In this document: piece after piece, positions 7,588-15,839 of the stretch
How positions within the stretch are numbered: the stretch's first letter is position 1
Layout of the letters: each line of letters opens with the position of its first letter
Assembly (NCBI GenBank): GCA_001942185.1
Contig: MKJV01000126.1
Span: 1 to 43,958, forward strand
DNA length: 43,958 bases
Reading direction: 5' to 3'
Origin: Pseudonocardia sp. CNS-004
Lineage (GTDB): Bacteria; Actinomycetota; Actinomycetes; Mycobacteriales; Pseudonocardiaceae
The notes under the pieces: generated by a model
What the model was told of the DNA's origin: nothing
The model's input: only the letters and a program-made list of their open reading frames with translations
Database searches by the model: none
Position numbers and translations under genes: made by a program

Positions 7588-8805
7588 ATGTCGCACGTGG
7601 ATCCCTATCTCGTCGGTCTGGACCTGGCCGGCCGCCGCGTCGTCGTCGTGGGCGGGGGTGGTGTCGCCCAGCGCCGTCTCGTCGGGTTGCTCGCGGCGGG
7701 CGCCGACGTCGAGGTCGTGGCGCCGGAGGTCACCCCGGCCGTCGAGGCCATGGCGGGCGCGCGCGAGCTGCGCTGGTCGGAGCGGGAGTTCCGCCCCGGC
7801 GACCTGGACGGCGCCTGGTACGCCATGGCCTGCACCGACGACCCCGCCGTCACGCCCGGGTGGGCGCGGAGGCGCAGGAGCGGCGGGTGTTCTGCGTGCG
7901 CGCCGACGACGCGCCGCAGGGGAGCGCGGTCACGCCGGCCGTCGGCCGCCACGGCGGGCTCACGGTGGGTGTGCTCGCCGGGCGCAACCCTCGCCTCCGC
8001 CGCGGTGCGCACGGCGCTGGTCGAGGCGCTGCACGCGGGGGTCGTGGACGACGCCGCGGAGCCGGTGCGCCCGGGCGTCGCACTCGTCGGCGGTGGTCCC
8101 GGCGACCCGGACCTGATCACGGTGCGGGGGCGGCGCCTGCTGTCGCGGGCCGACGTGGTGGTCGCCGACCGGCTCGGCCCGCGCGATCTGCTCGACGACC
8201 TCGCGCCGCACGTCGAGGTCATCGACGCCTCCAAGATCCCCTACGGGCGTGCGATGAACCAGGAACGGATCAACGAGTTCCTCGTGGAGCGCGCCAGGGC
8301 GGGGAAGTTCGTGGTGCGGCTCAAGGGTGGGGACCCCTACGTCTTCGGCCGCGGCTTCGAGGAGGCGCTCGCGTGCGCCGAGGCCGGGGTGGCCGTCACG
8401 ATGGTGCCCGGCGTGACGAGCGCGTTCGCCGCCCCCGCGGTGGCCGATGTGCCGGTGAGCCACCGCGGTGTGTCGCACGAGATCGTGGTCGTGTCCGGGC
8501 ACGTCGCGCCGGGTGACCCGCGCAGCCTCGTCGACTGGCCCGCGCTCGCCCGGATGCGCGGCACGATCGTGCTGATGATGGCGGTGGAGCGGATCGGGGC
8601 GTTCGCCGACGCACTGGTCGCGGGCGGGCGGCCCGCCGACACCCCGGTGGCCGTGGTGCAGGACGGCACGATGCGCATCCAGCGCACGCTGCGCACCACG
8701 CTGGCCGACGTCGCCGCCGAGGTGCGCGCGCAGGGCATCAACCCGCCCGCCGTGGTCGTGGTGGGGCCGGTGGCCGGCCTCGGCGAGGGCGTCACGGCGG
8801 GCTGA
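7588..8805 (+). CDS. cobA: Fused precorrin-2 dehydrogenase / uroporphyrinogen-III C-methyltransferase (CobA/CysG type)
   Basis: The N-terminal Met8/SirC-like domain has the NAD motif VVVVGGGGVAQRRL and GADVEVVAPEV. The C-terminal SUMT domain begins at about 8071 with VALVGGGPGDPDLITVRG and contains VVRLKGGDPYVFGRG and VPGVTSAFAAPA. Together they convert uroporphyrinogen III to precorrin-2 and sirohydrochlorin for cobalamin or siroheme. Residues encoded between about 7858 and 7990 are out of frame. The expected segment (VFCVRADDAPQGSAVTPAVGRHG) appears in another frame, so a missing base and an extra base compensate each other. ATG 7588 fits the domain start; ATG 7585 and ATG 7558 are alternatives. 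It follows the TA pair by about 50 bp. Confidence 0.85.
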   Translation: MSHVDPYLVGLDLAGRRVVVVGGGGVAQRRLVGLLAAGADVEVVAPEVTPAVEAMAGARELRWSEREFRPGDLDGAWYAMACTDDPAVTPGWARRRRSGGCSACAPTTRRRGARSRRPSAATAGSRWVCSPGATLASAAVRTALVEALHAGVVDDAAEPVRPGVALVGGGPGDPDLITVRGRRLLSRADVVVADRLGPRDLLDDLAPHVEVIDASKIPYGRAMNQERINEFLVERARAGKFVVRLKGGDPYVFGRGFEEALACAEAGVAVTMVPGVTSAFAAPAVADVPVSHRGVSHEIVVVSGHVAPGDPRSLVDWPALARMRGTIVLMMAVERIGAFADALVAGGRPADTPVAVVQDGTMRIQRTLRTTLADVAAEVRAQGINPPAVVVVGPVAGLGEGVTAG

Positions 8806-8820
8806 GCCACCGAGCCATCG

Positions 8821-9599
8821 TCAGGGGCGCAGCATCACGAAGGTGCCCGAGAGGTGCCGGCCCGCGTCGCTGCACAGGTAGGCGCACAGGCCGACCACGT
8901 CGTCGGGCTGACCGACCCGGCCTCCCGGGTACGTGGCGGCGACCCGGGCGATGTGGTCCTCGCCCGCCACCTCGCGCATGCCGGGGGTGTCGGTCAGCCC
9001 GGGCGCGACGGCGACCGTCCGGATGCCCTGGTCGGCGAGCTCCTGGTGCACGACGTTGCTGAGGATGTTCATGCCCGCCTTGCTCGCGCCGTACGCCGAG
9101 GATCCCGCGAGCGCCTGCACGGCGCCCTTGCTGGACATGTAGACGATCCGGCCGCCGCCGCCGCGGATCATCAGTGGCGCCGCGTGCCGGGTGACGAGGA
9201 ACGCGCTGACGAGGTTGGTCTCGAGCATCGAGCGGAACTCGTCCGCATCCATGTCGAGGACGGGCCGGCCGGTGATCATGCGCCGGCGTTGTTGATCAGA
9301 CCGTCCAGCCGGCCCCAGTGCTGGTCGACGCGGGCGACGGCGGCGGCAACCTGCCCGTCGTCGGTCACGTCGGCCACCGCCGCGAGCACGCGGTCCTCGC
9401 CGGAGCGGCGGGCGATCTCGTCGGCCACCTGCTCGGACTTCGCCGCCGTCCGGGCGACGACCACGACCCGGGCGCCGAGCTCGGCCAGGCCGACGGCGAC
9501 CGCGCGGCCGATGCCGCGACCCGCGCCGGTGACCATGATGATGCGATCGGAGATGTCGAGGGAGTGCGTCACGGCGGCGACGCTAGGTCCGTGGCTCAC
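8821..9599 (-). CDS. Short-chain dehydrogenase/reductase, split by a one-base frameshift
   Basis: The N-terminal piece (9599-9276) has the SDR cofactor motif VTGAGRGIGRAVA and ends at LINNAGA. The C-terminal piece (9279-8821) continues directly with MITGRPVLD, the catalytic YGASK and a normal tail. Together they make one classical SDR of about 255 residues. The pieces meet at an ATGA (9279-9276), which mimics a start/stop overlap, but NNAG and YxxxK belong to one domain. A single lost base is the simplest explanation. GTG 9599 or GTG 9572 are possible starts. The gene is divergent from an MmyB-like regulator, and SDR/MmyB pairing is common in actinomycetes. The substrate is unknown. Confidence 0.85.
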
Positions 9600-9657
9600 C
9601 CGCCGGGTATCCGTGCGACGTGCACCCGGACCGGCCGCGGGTTCCTACCATCAGGGC

Positions 9658-10511
9658 ATGCGCACGCCCACCGACAACCGGCTGGGGGAGTTCCTGCGCG
9701 CCCGCCGCGAGCAGGTGCAGCCCGGCGATCACGGGATGCCTGCGCCGCTCGACCGCCGGACCCCGGGGCTGCGGCGCGAGGACGTGGCGGCGCTCGCGGG
9801 CGTGAGCACCGGCTACTACGTCCGGTTGGAGCAGGGCCGGGAGCGCAACCCGTCCCCGCGCACGGTCGACGCGCTCGCCGAGGCCCTGCGCCTGGACGTC
9901 GACGCGCGGGCCTACCTGCACGGCCTCGTGCGGCCGGCGCCCGCGCGACGCCGTCGCCGCGCCGACGACCGCGTGGCGGCCGGGCTGGTAGCCCTGATCG
10001 ACAGCTGGCACGAGACCCCCGCGGTGATCATGAACCGCTGGACCGACGTGCTGGCCACCAACCCGCTCGCCCGCGGCCTCTACTCCTGGATGCACGACGC
10101 GGACGAGCGCAACCTGGTCCGGGCGGTGTTCCTGCACCCGGCGGCCCGGGACTTCTACCCCGACTGGGAGCGCGCGGCGGCGAGCGTGGTGGCGGACCTG
10201 CGGCTGCGCGCAGACGGCGATCTCGACGACCCCGGCTGACCGCGCTGGTCGGTGAGCTGAGCCTGAAGAGCCCGGAGTTCGTGCGGCTGTGGTCGCGGCA
10301 CGACGTGCGGCGCAAGCGCGGCCAGGCCAAGACCGTGCGTCATCCGGTGGTCGGGGAGCTGGAGCTCGACGTCCAGCCGCTGACCGTCGACGGGCCGCCG
10401 GGCCACCAGCTGATGGTCTACCGGGCCGAACCGGGGAGCCGGTCGGCGCAGGCGCTCGCCCTGCTCGGGTCCCTCGTCGCAGCGCCGGCGGCACCGGGCG
10501 TGCGAAGGTGA
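9658..10511 (+). CDS. MmyB-like helix-turn-helix regulator, frameshifted near its C-terminus
   Basis: The N-terminal HTH (about residues 5-70) contains RRTPGLRREDVAALAGVSTGYYVRLEQGRERNP. The ligand-binding domain includes TPAVIMNRWTDVLATNPLARGLY, the signature of the MmyB family. The frame stops at 10237-10239, but ALVGELSLKSPEFVRLWSRHDV continues in the next frame to 10511. One C missing from the CCCC run near 10236 accounts for this. The restored protein is about 284 residues, normal for the family. These regulators typically control an adjacent SDR, here the divergent gene 58 bp away. Only 4 bp separate its stop from the downstream cyclodeaminase GTG. Confidence 0.85.
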
Positions 10512-10515
10512 GGGC

Positions 10516-11106
10516 GTGGCCGACCCGGATCCGTCGCTGCTCGACCTGACCGTCCGCGACCTGCTCGACTCCGTCGCCGCCCGCACCGCACCCGGGGCGG
10601 TGGGTCGCCGCGCTCGTCACCGCGATGGCCGCCGGCCTCACCGCGATCGCGCTCGTCACCGCGATGGCCGCCGGCCTCACCGCGATGGCCGCCCGCTTCG
10701 GCGACGGCGCGGTGGCCGGGCGTGCCGACGAGCTGCGCGCGGTCGCCGGCCCGCTCGCCGCGCGACGCCGACGCGTCACCGGGCTTCCTCGAGGCCGCTG
10801 CGCCGCCCCCGCGACGACCCCGGCCGCGCGGCCGCGGTCGCCCGCGCCCGCGCGGAGACGATCGCGGTGCCCGTCGTGATCGCCGAGGTTGCGGGCGAGG
10901 TCGCGGGCCTCGCCGCCGATCTCGCCGCCCACGGCAACCCGCACCTGCGCGGCGACGCGATCGCGGCGGTGCACCTCGCCGCCGCGGGCGCGGCGACGGC
11001 GGCCCAGCTGCTCGCCGAGAACGTCGAGGGGGATCAGGGTGTCACCGAGCGCGACCGGGCACGGGCGATCGCGGAGCGGGCCGGCTCACTCCTCCCGGGC
11101 CCCTGA
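10516..11106 (+). pseudogene. Cyclodeaminase/cyclohydrolase (FTCD C-terminal family) gene with several frameshifts and a tandem duplication
   Basis: The family pattern is clear but is spread over three frames. The start LLDLTVRDLLDSVAART (10516 frame) is followed by ALVTAMAAGLTAMAARFGD (10625 frame), then a short DADASPGFLEAAA segment. The intact end is RAAAVARARAETIAVPVV to AAHGNPHLRGDAIAAVHLAA. Frame changes fall near 10600, 10762 and 10812. A perfect 39-bp tandem duplication adds 13 residues in the first helix. Members deaminate or hydrolyse folate-linked one-carbon units. The GTG start at 10516 lies 4 bp after the MmyB gene. Given the duplication and three shifts it may be a true pseudogene, or may mostly reflect sequencing loss. 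Confidence 0.7.
10609..10686 (+). repeat. Perfect 39-bp tandem duplication inside the cyclodeaminase gene
   Basis: Copies at 10609-10647 and 10648-10686 are identical over 39 bp, beginning CGCGCTCGTCACCGCGATGG. The length is a multiple of three, so by itself it would insert 13 residues (ALVTAMAAGLTA...) without a frame change. Confidence 0.9.
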
Positions 11107-12949
11107 AGCGCGGGGGCGCGTCGCCAGCCGGTGCCGCCGGTGTGCGGCCATCCGGACCGGCGCCGATACCGCGCCGACGCCCCGGTAGCCGCCCACGCGC
11201 TGGACCACCTCGAAGAACACCCGGGATCCGATGAGCTCCGTGCAGACCTGGAAGAACTCGCCCGCCTCGTCGCTGTCGTAGAGGATGCCGTGCTCGCGCA
11301 TGGAGTCGAGCAGCTGCGGCGGCGGGGCGAGGCGCGCGTCGAGGTCGTCGTAGTAGTTGTCGGGGATCTTCAGGAGCGGTGCGCCGCGGGCCCGCAACGC
11401 GCGGGCGGTGGCCACGATGTCCCGCGTCGCGAACGCGACGTGCTGGGGGTCGGGCACGGCGGGCGCCCAGTCGCCGCGGCGCAGCAGGGTGCCGGTCAGC
11501 GTGATCCGGGTGCGCCCGTCCGGGTCGGCGACGGCCCGGTTGCGCATCACGCCGTACGGGGCGACGTACTCGATGTCGTCGCGCGGGTCGAGCCCGAGCA
11601 CGGACCGGTAGAACAGCGTCGCCTCGTCGAACGCGTCGAAGGGCTGGGCGAGCGTCACGTGGTCGATGTGGGTGAGCCCGGTGTCGGCGGGGCCCACGGC
11701 GCCGGTCGGCTCGAAGTCGGCGAGCCAACTGTCGCCGCCGCCGGTGCGGCAGAAGAACACCTGCGTCCCGTCGGGCGCGGCGACGGCGGCGAGGTCGGCC
11801 TCCGCGATCCCGCGATCGCGCGGCAGGACCGGTGCGAGCAGCGCCTCCGCGCGTTCCCGGGACCGGGACGGGTCGGCGCTCTCCACGGCGATGGCGCCGA
11901 TCTCCGCGACGCCTGCGGCGGCCGCCGCGTTCACCACGACCCGGGCGGTGCCCTGCTCCCACAGCTGCACCGGCTTGGACCGGTGCCGTCCGGTGCGGGC
12001 GAAGCCGAGCGCGTCGAGCGCACCCTCCACCTGGCCGAGCACGTCCCCGGCCACCGCCAGCTCGGCGAACGCGTGGCCGGACAGCTGCGGCGCCCGCGGC
12101 AGCAGATCGGTGGCCCCGAAGCGGCGCGCGTGCCGTTCCCGCAGGTCGAGCAGCGACCGCAGCGCGTCGACCGCGGTGCGGGCGGGGTCGGCCTGCCGGA
12201 ACACGTCGTTGAACACCTCGAGCGACAGCGGGCCCGCGTAGCCCGTGCGCAGCACCTGGTCGAGGAACGCCGGCAGGTCGAAGTCGCCCTGACCGGGGAA
12301 GAGCCGGTGGTGGCGGCTCCACTGCAGCACGTCCATGTCCAGGCGCGGCGCGTCGGCCAGCTGCACGAAGAACAGGCGGTCGCCGGGGACCTCGGCGATG
12401 CCGGTGAGGTCCTGGGTGCGGGACAGGATGTGGAAGCTGTCGAGGCAGAGCCCGAGCGCCGGTCCCGGCCGCCTGCACGATCCGCCACGAGTGCTGCCAC
12501 GTGTTCACGAACCTGCCCCACGCGAGCGCCTCGTACGCCACGCGGATGCCGTGCTCGGCCGCGCGTGCCGCGAGCGTGTGGAGCTGCTCGGCCGCCAGGT
12601 CGTCGTCGGCGCGGGTCTGCGGCGAGACCGACGAGCAGACCAGGACCGTGTCGGCGCCGAGCCGCCCCATCAGCTCGAACTTCCGCTCGGCCCGGCGCAG
12701 GTTCCGGGCGAGCTCGGCGGGCGGGACGGCCTCGAAGTCGCGGAAGGGCTGGTAGAGGTCGATCGAGAGGCCCAGGTCGGCGCACCGGGCGCGGATCTCT
12801 TCGGGCGTCGACGCGGCCGCGACCAGGTCGTTCTCGAAGATCTCGACACCGGGGAACCCGGCTGCCGCGGCCGCGGCGAGCTTGTCCTCCAGCGTCCCCG
12901 AGAGGCAGACGGTGGCGATCCCCGGCCGGCCGGTGCGCGGGGCCGTCAC
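11086..12949 (-). CDS. qsuB: 3-Dehydroshikimate dehydratase fused to an HPPD-like VOC domain (QsuB type), one frameshift
   Basis: The N-terminal half is a sugar-phosphate-isomerase/AP-endonuclease-like TIM barrel: IATVCLSGTLEDKLAAAAAAGF, VEIFENDL, DLYQPFRDFE and the metal-ligand segments YEALAWG, LDSFH, QLADAPRLD and SLEVFND. The C-terminal half is a 4-hydroxyphenylpyruvate-dioxygenase-like VOC domain with HIDHVTLAQP and VFFEVVQR. This fusion matches QsuB, which turns 3-dehydroshikimate into protocatechuate. The frame shifts once near 12465, between IVQAA and LGLCLDSFH. GTG 12949 overlaps the transporter stop (GTGA), so the genes are co-translated. The 3' end overlaps the cyclodeaminase stop by 21 bp, tail to tail. 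It is probably under the upstream IclR regulator. Confidence 0.85.
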
Positions 12950-14291
12950 AGCGCCGTGGCCCGCAGGCGGGCGTAGTCGTCGGCCGGCACCGGCGTGGCG
13001 TCGGCGGAGCCGAGGTCGTCCAGGCGGATCCGGAACGTCTCCCGCGCCGACCACGCGGCCAGCGCGGCGAGCACGGCGAACCCGAACGTGAACGCACCGA
13101 CGATCACGGGCACGTTCGACCCGGCGGGCGCCACGATCGCGAAGATCGTCGGCATGAACGCGGTGATGGCCGTGCCGATGTTCTGCGACACCGCGAAGCC
13201 GGTGACGCGGGTGCGCGTGGGGAACAGCTCCTGGTAGAAGGCGGGGAACACGGCGTTGTAGCCCTGGTACACGACACCCCACATGAGGACGGCGAGCACG
13301 AACGCGAGCGGCACGTTGCCCTGGCCGACCGCGCCCAGGTACGCGAAGGCGAGCACACCGGAGCCCAGTGAGCCGACGATGATGCACGGGCGGCGCCCGA
13401 TCCGGTCGGACAGGTCGCCGACGAGCGGGATCAGCAGCACCGCGACCAGGTTGCCGACCACGGAGATCCACAGGTACGTAGTGCTGCTGAAGCCGAGGCC
13501 GTACGCCTTGCTGGTGGCGTAGGTCGCGCCGAAGATCGTGGTGGTGGTCGGCACGATGTTCATCAGCGCCATGACGACCACCCGCAGCATGTCGGTGCCG
13601 TTCTCGCGCACGACCTGCACGATCGGCGCCTTCGGGACGGTGTTCTGCTCCTGCTCCTCGCGGAAGGCGGGCGTCTCGTCGACGCGGCGCCGGATGACGT
13701 ACCCGGCGAGCACCACCAGCGCGCTGAGCAGGAACGGCACCCGCCAGCCCCACGCCAGGAACGCCTCCTCCGCCAGCAGCGCCGACATCGGCAGGAACAC
13801 CGCGGCCGCGATGATCTGCCCGGCCTGCACGCCCTGGAGCGCGAAGCTCGCGTAGAAGCCGCGGCGGCCGAACGGCGCGTGCTCGACGATCATGGCGCTG
13901 GCCCCGGAGATCTCGCCGCCGACGGCGAAGCCTGGACGAGGCGCAGGACCACCAGCAGGACCGGGGCGAGCACGCCGGCCGTCCCGTACGTGGGCAGGAG
14001 CGCGACCAGGAACGTCGAGACGCCCATCATCAGCATGCACAGCACGAGCACGTTCTTGCGGCCGTGCTTGTCGCCCCAGTGCCCGAGCACGAACGCGCCG
14101 AGCGGGCGGGCCACGTACCCGACGCCGAACGTCGCGAGGGAGGCGACGACGCCGACGGCCGGGTCGTCCTGCGGGAAGAAGATCGCCGGGAAGACCAGTG
14201 CGGCGGCCTGGGCGTAGATGAAGAAGTCGTAGTACTCCAGCGCGCTGCCGATCCACCCGCTGGCGGCGGCCTTCCTCGGGGTGCGTTCCAC
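12946..14291 (-). CDS. MHS-family MFS transporter (shikimate/aromatic acid symporter type), one frameshift
   Basis: About 448 residues with 12 predicted membrane segments. The N-terminus ASGWIGSALEYYDFFIYAQAAAL is the metabolite:H+ symporter (MHS) signature, followed by LGHWGDKHGRK (loop 2-3 motif) and GDLSDRIGRRP in the second half. The frame breaks near 13933. VVLRLVQ should continue as GFAVGGEISGA, and CAGGCTTC lacks one G of CAGGGCTTC. GTG 14291 is chosen because AAGGAG lies at 14303-14298 with a 6-nt gap; the longer ATG frame would include the operator. It likely imports shikimate, quinate or dehydroshikimate for the overlapping QsuB-like enzyme. Confidence 0.85.
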
Positions 14292-14314
14292 GATCTTCTC
14301 CTTGAAGCTCGGGG

Positions 14315-14342
14315 TTGTGCACGATGCGCACAACTGTGCGCA
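14315..14342. promoter_or_regulatory. IclR operator region upstream of the transporter-qsuB operon
   Basis: TTGTGC-N7-GCACAA (14315-14333) reads on the minus strand as TTGTGCGCATCGTGCACAA. This nearly repeats the palindrome at the iclR start. Overlapping it, TGCGCACA-AC-TGTGCGCA (14325-14342) is a perfect 8-bp inverted repeat. Together they give three TGTGC half-sites 24 bp upstream of the transporter GTG, covering its ribosome-site approach and promoter. Confidence 0.7.
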
Positions 14343-14392
14343 ATGAGACGAGCCCAGGGTAGGGCAGATCGGGGGCCCACGGGAAGCGTCGG

Positions 14393-15211
14393 TCAGCCGA
14401 AGGCGGTGCCGACCAGGTCGGCCTCGATGAGTCGGGCCGTGCGCAGGATCGCCGGCACGTGTTCCCGCTCGACGAGCTCGGGCGTGGTGCGCCCCGCGTG
14501 CAACGACACGTTCGCGGCGGCGATCGCGCGGCCCGCCCGGTCGCGCACCGGGACGGCCGCGCCGCGCAGCCCCTCCTCCAGCTCGGAGTCGACCAGCGCC
14601 CAGCCCTGGCCGCGCACCTTGTCGATCTCCTGCCGCAGCTGCTCCACCGTGCGGACCGTGCGCTCGGTGCGGGTGGTGAGGTGCAGCCGGGCGAGGTAGC
14701 GGTCGAGATCCGCGGGTGGGAGGCCCGCGAGGAGTACCCGCCCCATCGAGGTGGCGTAGGCGTCGAACCGGGTCCCGATGTTGATCTTCACGGCGGCCAG
14801 GCGGGAGCCGGGGACGAGCGCGACGTAGACGATGTCGTCGCCGTCGAGCACGGCCAGCGCCGCGGTCTCGTTCAGCTCCGCGGCGAGCTTCTGCAGGTGG
14901 GGCCGGGCGATCTCGGGCAGCGACAGCCCCGACAGGTAGGCGTACCCGAGCTCGAGGATCCGCGGGGTCAGCTCGAACGTCCGGCCGTCGCCGCCCACGT
15001 ACCCGAGGTCGGCGAGCGTGAGCAGCAGCCGCCGCGCCGTCGCGCGGTCGAGGCCGGTCGCGCGCGCCACCTCCGAGAGCGACTGCCTCGGCCGCTCACC
15101 GGAGAACGACCTCAACACCGCCAGCGCACGGGCGACCGACTGCACGAAATGCGGGCCGCGGGTGTCCCGGCTCGGGGGCGTCGGTACATCCTCTGTGCGC
15201 ATCGCGCACAT
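14393..15211 (-). CDS. IclR-family transcriptional regulator (PcaR/PcaU-like)
   Basis: This 272-residue protein has the IclR winged helix-turn-helix at about residues 20-85: FVQSVARALAVLRSF, SLSEVARATGLDRATARRLLLTL and GYVGGDGRTFELTPRILELGYAYL. The effector domain contains GTRFDAYATSMGRVLLAGLP and WALVDSELEEGLRGAAVPVRD, typical of the PcaR/PcaU branch that senses protocatechuate-pathway intermediates. It heads a minus-strand cluster with the MHS transporter and the QsuB-like dehydratase. A palindrome overlapping its own start (15194-15210) matches the one before the transporter, pointing to autoregulation. ATG 15211 is used; ATG 15202 is possible. Confidence 0.93.
   Translation of the reverse strand: MCAMRTEDVPTPPSRDTRGPHFVQSVARALAVLRSFSGERPRQSLSEVARATGLDRATARRLLLTLADLGYVGGDGRTFELTPRILELGYAYLSGLSLPEIARPHLQKLAAELNETAALAVLDGDDIVYVALVPGSRLAAVKINIGTRFDAYATSMGRVLLAGLPPADLDRYLARLHLTTRTERTVRTVEQLRQEIDKVRGQGWALVDSELEEGLRGAAVPVRDRAGRAIAAANVSLHAGRTTPELVEREHVPAILRTARLIEADLVGTAFG
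15194..15210. promoter_or_regulatory. IclR autoregulatory palindrome at the regulator start
   Basis: TGTGCGC-ATC-GCGCACA is a perfect 7-bp inverted repeat overlapping the ATG at 15211-15209. It matches the transporter-side site (14315-14333, minus strand) at all but one position over 17 bp. Binding here would block expression of the regulator. Confidence 0.7.
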
Positions 15212-15251
15212 GGTAGTCCGGCTTTCCCGGAGCGCGTTTGACCGGCGGTCC

Positions 15252-15372
15252 CGGGATGTGCTCCAGTTCTCCGCGACGGCAGTGCAGGAAGCCGGTGTGA
15301 GTCCGGCGCGGTCCCGCCACTGTCACCGGGGTGCACACCCCGGGAGCCAGACACTCGCTGCCGTCATCACTC
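15252..15372 (+). ncRNA. Cobalamin riboswitch
   Basis: The conserved core is recognisable. GCCGGTGTGAGTCCGGCGC (15291-15309) is followed by GGTCCCGCCACTGTCACC and the B12-box-like GAGCCAGACACTCGCTGCCG (15344-15363). It ends about 40 bp before the ATG of the CobI-like gene, whose ribosome site GGGAGG is at 15399-15404. Adenosylcobalamin binding should reduce expression of the CobI-like protein and cobT. The 5' limit is approximate. Confidence 0.9.
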
Positions 15373-15410
15373 CGCCGAGCAGGGGGCGCGGACCCTCGGG
15401 AGGAACGCTG

Positions 15411-15839
15411 ATGACGCAGCCCGTGCTGCAGACGACGAACACGCTGGTAGGGGTAGGTGTCGGGCCCGGTGATCCGGAGCTCGTCACGGCCGAGGTGGCC
15501 GACCTGCTCGCCACTGCCGAGGTCGTGTTCGTCCCGGTGACCGCCCAGGCGGAGACCGGTCGCGCCGAACGGACGGTGCTCTACTACGCCGAGGCGTGGC
15601 GGGTGGATCCGGTCGTGGTCGCGCCGCCGGGCTGTGGGCGCGCACCGGACGCGGCCGCCGTGCAGGTGGCGGCGTGGTTCGCCGCCCACCCGGGCAGCAC
15701 CGCCGTGTTCGCCACCAGCGGCGACCCGTCCGTGCACCCGGTCTTCGGCCGGTTGGCCGCGTCCGTGCGCGTGCTGCTGGGGGCCCTCGACCTGCGGTTC
15801 GTCCCCGGGAACCGCGCCGTGCGAGGTGAGGCGTCGTGA
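15411..15839 (+). CDS. Half-length precorrin-2 C20-methyltransferase-like protein (CobI N-terminal lobe)
   Basis: This 142-residue protein begins with the tetrapyrrole methylase signature TLVGVGVGPGDPELVTAEVADLL and continues with VVFVPV and FATSGDPSVHPVFGRLA. Full-length CobI has about 230-250 residues. This one ends at LRFVPGNRAVRGEAS, just after the conserved VPG that leads into the second lobe. It therefore lacks the C-terminal lobe needed to close the SAM site. The stop overlaps the cobT start by 4 bp (GTGA at 15836-15839), so this boundary looks established rather than accidental. It lies directly under a cobalamin riboswitch. It may be a degenerate or accessory subunit, or truncated by a lost base; the function is uncertain. 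Confidence 0.75.
   Translation: MTQPVLQTTNTLVGVGVGPGDPELVTAEVADLLATAEVVFVPVTAQAETGRAERTVLYYAEAWRVDPVVVAPPGCGRAPDAAAVQVAAWFAAHPGSTAVFATSGDPSVHPVFGRLAASVRVLLGALDLRFVPGNRAVRGEAS

Noticed and set aside
9276..9279. ATGA overlap as a two-gene SDR or programmed frameshift
   Set aside because: NNAG and YxxxK motifs of one domain are split, no slippery sequence is visible, and many similar one-base breaks occur in the window.
11042..13753. A 903-codon minus-strand ORF across the qsuB and transporter region
   Set aside because: Most of it is an out-of-frame shadow; only an internal stretch near 12950-12465 matches the dehydratase. High GC content leaves the third-position frame open.
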